A DNA stretch of 9,167 bases from Melioribacteraceae bacterium. Its GTDB lineage: Bacteria; Bacteroidota; Ignavibacteria; Ignavibacteriales; Melioribacteraceae. The notes under the pieces are model-generated. The model did not search any database, was not told where the DNA came from, and saw only the letters and a list, made by a program, of their open reading frames with translations. Shown here piece after piece: positions 1-4,201 of the stretch; the stretch's first letter is position 1, and each line of letters starts with the position of its first letter. The stretch is from positions 1 to 9,167 of the forward strand of contig JALSNL010000370.1 of the NCBI GenBank assembly GCA_026987055.1, read 5' to 3'. The translations under genes and the position numbers were made by a program.

Positions 1-1
1 A

Positions 2-101
2 AAAGAGTTATTCTACATAATCAAGTCCGGTAACACGGGTTCTCCCAAAGGGACTCGTACCGAGGAATCCCGTACGCGCTAAGAAGATATATGTCTTTTT
101 T
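2..101 (+). pseudogene. Possible decayed helix-turn-helix gene fragment
   Basis: Reading from base 2, the frame gives KELFYIIKSGNTGSPK and soon stops (TAA at 80-82). Moving one base at the AAAGGG run (about 47-52) gives GLVPRNPVRAKKIYVFF. Joined, these resemble the start of small HTH proteins common in Bacteroidota and relatives (pattern LIK...TGSP..LA.RL.VS..K.Y), so one inserted G would explain the break. That likeness is from memory of the family and no alignment was run. Further stops and frame changes follow, so no intact product is possible. The alternative is chance similarity, or the very end of an unrelated gene lying left of the window. Confidence 0.25.
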
Positions 102-382
102 TCATTCGGAAAATAGAAACATTATAAAATCTAAATTGAGCGATTTAAAAATGTCCCGCTAAAAAGAAGGCGAGCTAACTACTTTGAGTTCACTACGGTG
201 AATGAAGAATCTAGATATTATGTAATTATCAAGATGTTTCTTACAGACAGTCGTTCAAAAAATAAATTTCTTTTCTCAGTAGTCCTTCGGACAATATGAC
301 AAGCAATATTATTGCACAACAAATGGATTGCCCAAATGTTTTTGCACTATAACGTTAACAATTGGAATCGATGGATTTAGGT
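102..382. other. Intergenic DNA without a recognised gene
   Basis: All six frames are broken by stops. No tRNA, small RNA family or REP-like palindrome was recognised. A minimal hairpin (GTCC-TTC-GGAC, 282-292) is the only local structure seen. The stretch may be further debris of the possible HTH fragment to its left. Confidence 0.4.
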
Positions 383-413
383 AAAAAAATAAATAATATT
401 TTTCACGAATATT
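383..413 (-). terminator. Possible intrinsic terminator of the thioredoxin-fold gene
   Basis: On the minus strand, directly after the stop codon, AATATT (413-408) can pair with AATATT (400-395) around a 7-nt loop. An AT-rich tract reading ATTTATTTTTTT (394-383) follows. Position and U-tract fit a terminator, but the stem is only six A-T pairs, so it would be weak. Confidence 0.3.
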
Positions 414-414
414 G

Positions 415-1767
415 TTAGAGAGAATCCATGAAATATTTTAATTCTTTAAGTGTATTGGGTTTTCCAATAATCTTCTTGTTTCTATCCAGAAGAAACATTG
501 TAGGAGTTGCATAAATAAAATATTTTGCAGTTAAATCTCCATCCCAACCGTTCGGAGCTTTAATGTTAATGAAATCAAGATTATTATCTTTAATAAATTT
601 AAGCCAATCTTTATTATTACTATCTAATGAAATTGCAATAATTTTTATATTGTTTTTATTCTTGTACCATTTTACTAATTGAGGTAATAATTTTTTACAA
701 TGCGGACACCAGCTTACATAAAATACTAACAAAGTTTTATCGGATTTTATTTTTGAGAGATCAAACACTTTGCCGTTTTTATCCGGCATTATTAGATTTG
801 GGGCTAGTGTTCCTATTGTTAATAATTTTGCTTGGTCTATTCTATTCTGAATGGAATTTTCCGTTTGCTCATCCAAACATAAATCATCTTTAATAACATA
901 ATTTTTTACTATATAATCTATAACATTATCGAAACCGAATTTTTTAAATCCGTCAATTAAGTATTCCGTAATGTGTTGATAAACCAACTCGTTTACTTTG
1001 GCTTTGTTTAATAGAGTGTCAACAGCCTTTGTAAATTCTTTTTCAAGCACTTTTTTTGGTAATTGTTTGTTTTTGTAATAACTCAAATATTCAATCGCTT
1101 TGTTTACAAACACGTCAGAGAAAATTAATTCCGCATCATTAAAATCTACATTATCGAGCGAATGTTTTTTTAGGAAAGCCAATTGTTCTTTAATAGGAAT
1201 TGTGATATTTATAATTGGTAGTTGTGTGGACTTAATATAACGTGCAATAAAAGAATTTGGTTCTTTTTGTGATGTTTTGTTTATAAAAAGGGAATATACA
1301 TTTTGAATAGCTTTTAATTTTTCCCTTGTAATCGAATAATATTCGTCATCATTTGGATAATAACGTAATATAATATTTAAAAGATATGTTTTGGTTTTAT
1401 AAGATTTATTTAGTTTGACGAATTTAAAATATAATTTATTACTTTCGGATTTGATAACGTGTAAACTGTCAAAAAGATTATCATAATCGGTTTTTAGGAT
1501 AACAGATTTCCCATCATTGATAAAGGTTATTTTATGGTTATTATCTAATTGTAAACGATAAAATCCGGCGGACTGATCTTTTAAGGAAAACCGGAAAATA
1601 TTATCTTGTGAAAAAACAGAGTCTATAATATTAGCTTTCTCTCCTTCAATTTCAAATAAAGCGGCTTTGTCTTTTGCCCCGATAATTTCAATTTTAATTT
1701 CTTGAGCAAATATGATATTAGAAATTAGTAAAACCAGAAGAAACAATATGCTAAATAAAAATTTCAT
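415..1767 (-). CDS. Periplasmic thioredoxin-fold (TlpA-like) protein
   Basis: A 450-aa protein. Residues 1-21 form a classical signal peptide (hydrophobic core, ending FAQ), with no lipobox cysteine, so a soluble periplasmic product is likely. Residues about 22-115 are beta-rich and resemble the DUF4369-type domain often found before thioredoxin domains in Bacteroidota. About 120-310 is a helical middle part. From about 320 there is a TlpA/AhpC-type thioredoxin domain with the active site WCPHC (C354, C357) after LLVFYVS and the cis-proline motif ATPT (P422). Such proteins reduce or exchange disulfides in exported proteins, for example in cytochrome maturation. The exact partner cannot be read from the neighbours, since the adjacent gene is a transposase. 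The start has only a weak Shine-Dalgarno (TAGGTA-like), but the signal peptide begins right at this Met and a good promoter lies about 30 bp upstream. Confidence 0.88.
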   Translation of the reverse strand: MKFLFSILFLLVLLISNIIFAQEIKIEIIGAKDKAALFEIEGEKANIIDSVFSQDNIFRFSLKDQSAGFYRLQLDNNHKITFINDGKSVILKTDYDNLFDSLHVIKSESNKLYFKFVKLNKSYKTKTYLLNIILRYYPNDDEYYSITREKLKAIQNVYSLFINKTSQKEPNSFIARYIKSTQLPIINITIPIKEQLAFLKKHSLDNVDFNDAELIFSDVFVNKAIEYLSYYKNKQLPKKVLEKEFTKAVDTLLNKAKVNELVYQHITEYLIDGFKKFGFDNVIDYIVKNYVIKDDLCLDEQTENSIQNRIDQAKLLTIGTLAPNLIMPDKNGKVFDLSKIKSDKTLLVFYVSWCPHCKKLLPQLVKWYKNKNNIKIIAISLDSNNKDWLKFIKDNNLDFINIKAPNGWDGDLTAKYFIYATPTMFLLDRNKKIIGKPNTLKELKYFMDSL

Positions 1768-1795
1768 GATTATTTTAATTACCTATGGAAAAAAT

Positions 1796-1823
1796 ATTAT
1801 AACTAAATGTACTTAACAATCAA
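1796..1823 (-). promoter_or_regulatory. Sigma-70-like promoter for the thioredoxin-fold gene
   Basis: On the minus strand there is TTGATT (1823-1818), a 16-nt spacer, then TATAAT (1801-1796), a perfect -10 box. This would start transcription near 1789, giving a leader of about 20 nt before the ATG at 1767. It lies between REP element A and the gene. Members of this phylum may use a different promoter consensus, so the call is tentative. Confidence 0.45.
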
Positions 1824-1830
1824 TAAAAAT

Positions 1831-1875
1831 GTATTCGCAGATTTACCTTGCCGAAGGCAGGCTTTTATGTCTGCG
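1831..1875 (+). repeat. REP-like element A, long right-pointing type
   Basis: Outer stem CGCAGA (1836-1841) pairs with TCTGCG (1870-1875). Inside it sits a second hairpin, CCTTGCC-GAA-GGCAGG (1846-1861, one bulged T). The head is degenerate (GTATT, 1831-1835). It forms a convergent pair with element B, 16 nt away. Confidence 0.75.
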
Positions 1876-1891
1876 TGATTGTTGCCTTTTT

Positions 1892-1915
1892 CGTCGACGT
1901 AAAGTCGACGGTTAC
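1892..1915 (-). repeat. REP-like element B, left-pointing CGTCGAC type
   Basis: A perfect 7-bp stem, CGTCGAC (1892-1898) with GTCGACG (1904-1910), and a GTAAA loop. Read on the minus strand it starts with the head GTAAC (1915-1911) and has loop TTTAC. Confidence 0.85.
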
Positions 1916-1983
1916 AGTGATTGATCGTTTAAGTATTTGCAAATTATTTTAATAAACACCGTACATGGCCGTAACAATGTTTT

Positions 1984-2012
1984 GTCTTCGTTGATATAAA
2001 GTCAACGAAGAC
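1984..2012 (-). repeat. REP-like element C, divergent left-pointing copy with extended stem
   Basis: A perfect 11-bp stem (1984-1994 with 2002-2012). The core CGTTGAT, loop ATAAA, then GTCAACG aligns with element B, with G-C pairs swapped for A-T pairs. The usual GTARC head is lost (GTCTT on the minus strand) but its bases extend the helix. Confidence 0.65.
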
Positions 2013-2019
2013 ACATCAT

Positions 2020-2057
2020 GTAACCGCAGACTTCATGTCTGCGATATAAATGGTTAC
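2020..2057 (+). repeat. REP-like element D, short right-pointing type with a second flanking arm
   Basis: Head GTAAC (2020-2024), stem CGCAGAC (2025-2031) with GTCTGCG (2037-2043), loop TTCAT. An extra GGTTAC (2052-2057) mirrors the head GTAACC and contains the stop codon of the RAYT gene (2054-2056). Confidence 0.8.
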
Positions 2058-2539
2058 AAATCCCATTCATCTAAATTATAAATAGTTGAGCCTCGGAGTT
2101 TATACTGTTTCCAATGTTCCACTATTCCTGCTCTAACCGGATTATTCAAAATATAAAGAATTTGTGCTGTTAAATCTTCATTACTTCGCAAAATATGATC
2201 ATAATAATCCTTCTGCCATTTAATTTTCGGTATATTTTTATAAAGCCAAAATCCGCTTTTTTGTTTAAATGAATCAATACACTTTTTGATATTTGATTTA
2301 CTATGCTTTCCGCTTAATATAAAATGGAAATGATCGGGCATAAAAAGATACACAAACGCATCACATTCATTTTCCATTAGTTCTGCTAATAATATTTTTT
2401 CAATTTCTTTGAAGGCAAATATATTTTTGAAAAGCGGGGCTCTGTTTTTTACATTTCCCGTATAGGTAATAATTCTTTCACCGGTATAAAGTTCAGTCCA
2501 AAGTCTGTGTTTCTTTTCACGAATTATTTTCTTTTGCAT
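2054..2539 (-). CDS. REP-associated tyrosine transposase (RAYT, Y1/IS200-like HUH family)
   Basis: A 161-aa single-domain protein, a normal to slightly short length for RAYTs. The HxH metal-binding motif is in MPDHFHF (H70, H72). The nucleophile tyrosine is expected in KDYYDHILR (Y112 or Y113), and the downstream NNPVRAGIVEHWKQYKLRGS block is typical of the family. Related enzymes cut and rejoin single-stranded REP hairpins through a 5'-phosphotyrosine link; here the REP-like elements touch both ends of the gene. The stop codon lies inside a GGTTAC arm, and the start is 11 nt from the head of element E. No Shine-Dalgarno is seen, and any promoter would have to lie in or beyond elements E and F, so expression may be low. 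The frame is intact, so the enzyme could be active. Confidence 0.9.
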   Translation of the reverse strand: MQKKIIREKKHRLWTELYTGERIITYTGNVKNRAPLFKNIFAFKEIEKILLAELMENECDAFVYLFMPDHFHFILSGKHSKSNIKKCIDSFKQKSGFWLYKNIPKIKWQKDYYDHILRSNEDLTAQILYILNNPVRAGIVEHWKQYKLRGSTIYNLDEWDL

Positions 2540-2550
2540 AATAATTATTT

Positions 2551-2594
2551 GTAGCCGCAGATTTCCCTTGCCGAAGGTAGGCTTTATGTCTACG
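2551..2594 (+). repeat. REP-like element E, long right-pointing type
   Basis: Head GTAGC (2551-2555), outer stem CGCAGA (2556-2561) with TCTACG (2589-2594; one C-A mismatch). A nested hairpin CCTTGCC-GAA-GGTAGG (2566-2581) is inside. It lies just upstream of the RAYT start codon and is the counterpart of element A. Confidence 0.8.
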
Positions 2595-2610
2595 TAATTG
2601 TTACCTTTTT

Positions 2611-2634
2611 CGTCGACGTAAAGTCGACGGCTAC
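2611..2634 (-). repeat. REP-like element F, left-pointing CGTCGAC type
   Basis: Perfect stem CGTCGAC (2611-2617) with GTCGACG (2623-2629), loop GTAAA. On the minus strand the head is GTAGC (2634-2630). It is 16 nt from element E and identical to B in stem and loop. Confidence 0.85.
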
Positions 2635-2679
2635 ATATGTTTGATCATTTAAGTTTTTCAAAATTCTGCCATACCGTTG

Positions 2680-2703
2680 GTAACCGCAGACTTTACGTCT
2701 GCG
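2680..2703 (+). repeat. REP-like element G, short right-pointing type
   Basis: Head GTAAC (2680-2684), perfect stem CGCAGAC (2685-2691) with GTCTGCG (2697-2703), loop TTTAC. It has the same head, stem and layout as element D. Confidence 0.85.
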
Positions 2704-2776
2704 TTATAAACCATAAATTAGAACCCGAATAAACCTTGTACAAATAACTCTTTAACAGTAATACCACAAGGCTTTT

Positions 2777-2800
2777 CGTCGACATAAAGTCGACGGCTAC
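2777..2800 (-). repeat. REP-like element H, left-pointing CGTCGAC type
   Basis: Perfect stem CGTCGAC (2777-2783) with GTCGACG (2789-2795), loop ATAAA. Minus-strand head GTAGC (2800-2796). It faces element G across a 73-nt spacer. The TTTGAT that follows on the plus strand is shared with element F. Confidence 0.85.
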
Positions 2801-2900
2801 AATTGTTTGATTATCATTGATTTTATCTTTCTGTAAACCGGTAATTCTTGGGCTAATGCCATAATGTTTTCACAACTAATAATCTAATTTTAAATCGAGT

Positions 2901-2935
2901 CCCTAACCCGCCCAACAAGATGATGGACAGGCGGG
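2901..2935. repeat. Left copy of a CCCGCCCAACAAGATG repeat
   Basis: The 27 bp at 2901-2927 match the reverse complement of 4113-4139 at 23 positions, with CCCGCCCAACAAGATG (2907-2922) fully shared. CCCGCC can also pair locally with GGCGGG (2930-2935). This GC-rich motif stands out in AT-rich DNA. The two copies bracket the FISUMP gene in inverted orientation. Confidence 0.7.
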
Positions 2936-2939
2936 ACAA

Positions 2940-3044
2940 ATTCACCCCATGAGATAACCACTTTTTTATTTTCGATACTTTTTATTTATTCGTCTATCTT
3001 AATTTTTAACTTTATTCTTTGCATTCTTATCTCACGGGGTAAAT
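2940..3044. repeat. Imperfect 18-bp inverted repeat downstream of the FISUMP gene
   Basis: 2940-2957 (contains CACCCCATGAGATAA) pairs with 3027-3044 (contains TTATCTCACGGGGTA) at 16 of 18 positions, around an AT-rich loop of 69 nt. It begins 29 bp past the FISUMP stop codon. The loop is too long for an ordinary terminator; its role is unknown. Apart from this and the REP-like and CCCGCC repeats, nothing else was recognised between 2635 and 3072. Confidence 0.5.
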
Positions 3045-3072
3045 AGACAAATTGAAAAATAGAAAAAACAAC

Positions 3073-4029
3073 TTAATCCTTCAAGCAGCGAACACTAAAA
3101 CCGTTATCCTTGCGGTAATTGTATAAGTAAACATTACTGGCATAGTAGTACAGGTACATGAGGTTAGCGTAATTGCTATTGATCTCCGTGGAACTCCAAA
3201 AGTAAGTGAAGTAACCTAAATCTAAGAAATTACCATTATGGTCGTAACGCTGGCCCGCAAACAGGGCAGAGAAGCCGGTTTCGTTAGTGTAAGTATAACC
3301 ACTTTTTGCATTCTCATCTATCAGTTTTGTTGCTTCGTTGTTTACATAAGTTTGTAAAGTTTGCATCTCTGCATAAGTCGGTATGTGCCAGCCGCTTGGG
3401 CAAATACCACGGGTTCCTTCTGTTGTTGTGTACTGCATCGCTTCGGTCCACTCGTATAAACCACCATATTTGTTGCAGTTTGCTGCATCATTATCATAGC
3501 AGTATTTTTCTATTGTTCCGTTATCGGTTTGTAACTGTCCACCGGTTGTACTTTGTATCATTGTGCCAACATCAAGGTTTTCTTTCAGCCAGCATTGGCT
3601 GCCTATTTGTACTGTGTTGTAAACTTTGCCGGCATAAGTTACTGTTGGTACGCCGGGGCATGGTGTGCCACTACCTTCACTTACTCCATCATCTGCAAAT
3701 ATTTTAATACGGAACTGATCACCAAATGTTTGAGGGTGCTCGGTGCCAAAATCCCAAACTATATGTTTACCGGTTCCGCTTGTTATTCCACTGCCAACAT
3801 CGCCGGTAATGTTATTACTCGAAAAGTCCCATGTTGAACCATTATCGGCAGAAACCTTCATAGATACGGTCATAATATTACCGTCCGGATCATTTACATC
3901 GTAGTAAATATCTACAATAAAAGAGTTGTCTGTTCTTTGTTCAAACGTAACATTTTCTACAATTGGTGGTTGGTTTTGGGCTATACTTACTGCTGCTATA
4001 AATAATAGTAATAATGTTAACTTTTTCAT
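3073..4029 (-). CDS. Secreted FISUMP-domain protein
   Basis: A 318-aa protein. Signal peptide 1-18 (MKKLTLLLLFIAAVSIAQ). Residues 19-115 form an Ig/FN3-like domain (VSADNGSTWDFS, GKHIVWDFGTE), a type often placed before formylglycine-enzyme-like or FISUMP domains in this group. Residues 129-316 are a Fibrobacter succinogenes major paralogous (FISUMP) domain: TYAGKVYNTVQIGSQCWLKENL, GGLYEWTEAM, GICPSGWHIPT, FWSST and the ending GFSVRCLKD. Cysteines 146, 177, 185, 210 and 315 could form disulfides. The biochemical role of FISUMP proteins is unknown; an extracellular adhesive or binding role is a guess. There is no T9SS tail, so it may stay in the periplasm. The start is supported by AGAGGA (4040-4035), 5 nt from the ATG. 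The gene is visibly richer in G+C than its neighbours. Residues 286-306 hold 12 Tyr or Asn in 21 positions. Confidence 0.88.
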   Translation of the reverse strand: MKKLTLLLLFIAAVSIAQNQPPIVENVTFEQRTDNSFIVDIYYDVNDPDGNIMTVSMKVSADNGSTWDFSSNNITGDVGSGITSGTGKHIVWDFGTEHPQTFGDQFRIKIFADDGVSEGSGTPCPGVPTVTYAGKVYNTVQIGSQCWLKENLDVGTMIQSTTGGQLQTDNGTIEKYCYDNDAANCNKYGGLYEWTEAMQYTTTEGTRGICPSGWHIPTYAEMQTLQTYVNNEATKLIDENAKSGYTYTNETGFSALFAGQRYDHNGNFLDLGYFTYFWSSTEINSNYANLMYLYYYASNVYLYNYRKDNGFSVRCLKD

Positions 4030-4065
4030 TTATTTCCTCTTAAACTTTTTGTGTGTCAATTTTTG

Positions 4066-4089
4066 TTGTTACTGACTATTCAGTAACAA
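4066..4089. promoter_or_regulatory. Perfect 10-bp inverted repeat upstream of the FISUMP gene
   Basis: TTGTTACTGA (4066-4075), a 4-nt spacer, then TCAGTAACAA (4080-4089). It ends 36 nt before the FISUMP ATG and 25 nt before its ribosome binding site. It could be a dimeric repressor operator, or an mRNA hairpin in the leader. The outer GTTAC/GTAAC bases resemble REP heads, so a reduced REP-like element is a third option. No clear promoter was found next to it. Confidence 0.5.
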
Positions 4090-4112
4090 TTAGTTCTGCC
4101 ACCGTGTGTTTA

Positions 4113-4139
4113 TCCGCCATCTTGTTGGGCGGGGTAGGT
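4113..4139. repeat. Right, inverted copy of the CCCGCCCAACAAGATG repeat
   Basis: The reverse complement matches 2901-2927 at 23 of 27 positions. In this copy CCGCC (4114-4118) can pair with GGCGG (4128-4132) around a 9-nt loop. It lies between the hydrolase terminator and the FISUMP leader. Confidence 0.7.
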
Positions 4140-4150
4140 AGCAGCAGTGT

Positions 4151-4184
4151 AAAACCTCCGAGGTTTTGAAAATCTCGGAGGTTT
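4151..4184 (-). terminator. Intrinsic terminator hairpin after the hydrolase gene
   Basis: AAACCTCCGAG (4152-4162) pairs perfectly with CTCGGAGGTTT (4174-4184), and a G-T and two A-T pairs extend the helix. It begins 17 bp past the hydrolase stop; on the minus strand the stem ends in TTTT. The short U-tract makes it a fair but not ideal terminator. A dispersed palindromic repeat is the alternative. Confidence 0.55.
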
Positions 4185-4201
4185 CTTGGGCTTATTGAAA
4201 T

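Larger units (their letters stand above)
1831..2800. mobile_element. RAYT gene with clustered REP-like palindromes (BIME-like island)
   Basis: The RAYT gene (2054-2539, minus) is enclosed by four REP-like palindromes on the left (1831-2043) and four on the right (2551-2800). Each typical copy has a GTAAC or GTAGC head, then a 7-bp stem beginning CG, then a 5-nt loop (TTTAC, TTTAT or TTCAT). The right-hand E+F pair (2551-2634) repeats the architecture of the left-hand A+B pair (1831-1915), and similarity runs about 30 bp further to about 1946 and 2666. RAYT proteins are known to bind and cut REP hairpins, so gene and repeats probably work together. No target-site duplication is expected for this class and none was looked for beyond the arms. 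Exact outer limits are not known. Confidence 0.75.

Noticed and set aside
1..300. Minus-strand gene running off the left edge
   Set aside because: All three minus frames contain several stops within 300 bases.
1884..1915. Element B as a rho-independent terminator
   Set aside because: A T run precedes the stem on the plus strand, but after the stem comes GGTTAC with no U-tract. Its repetition elsewhere fits a REP element better.
1831..2800. CRISPR array
   Set aside because: The repeats are palindromes in alternating orientation with spacers of very different length, not direct repeats with uniform spacers, and there are no cas genes.
3306..3837. Two plus-strand open frames opposite the FISUMP gene
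   Set aside because: They have no recognisable domain or ribosome binding site and overlap a minus-strand gene with clear signal peptide, domains and Shine-Dalgarno. They are antisense shadows.
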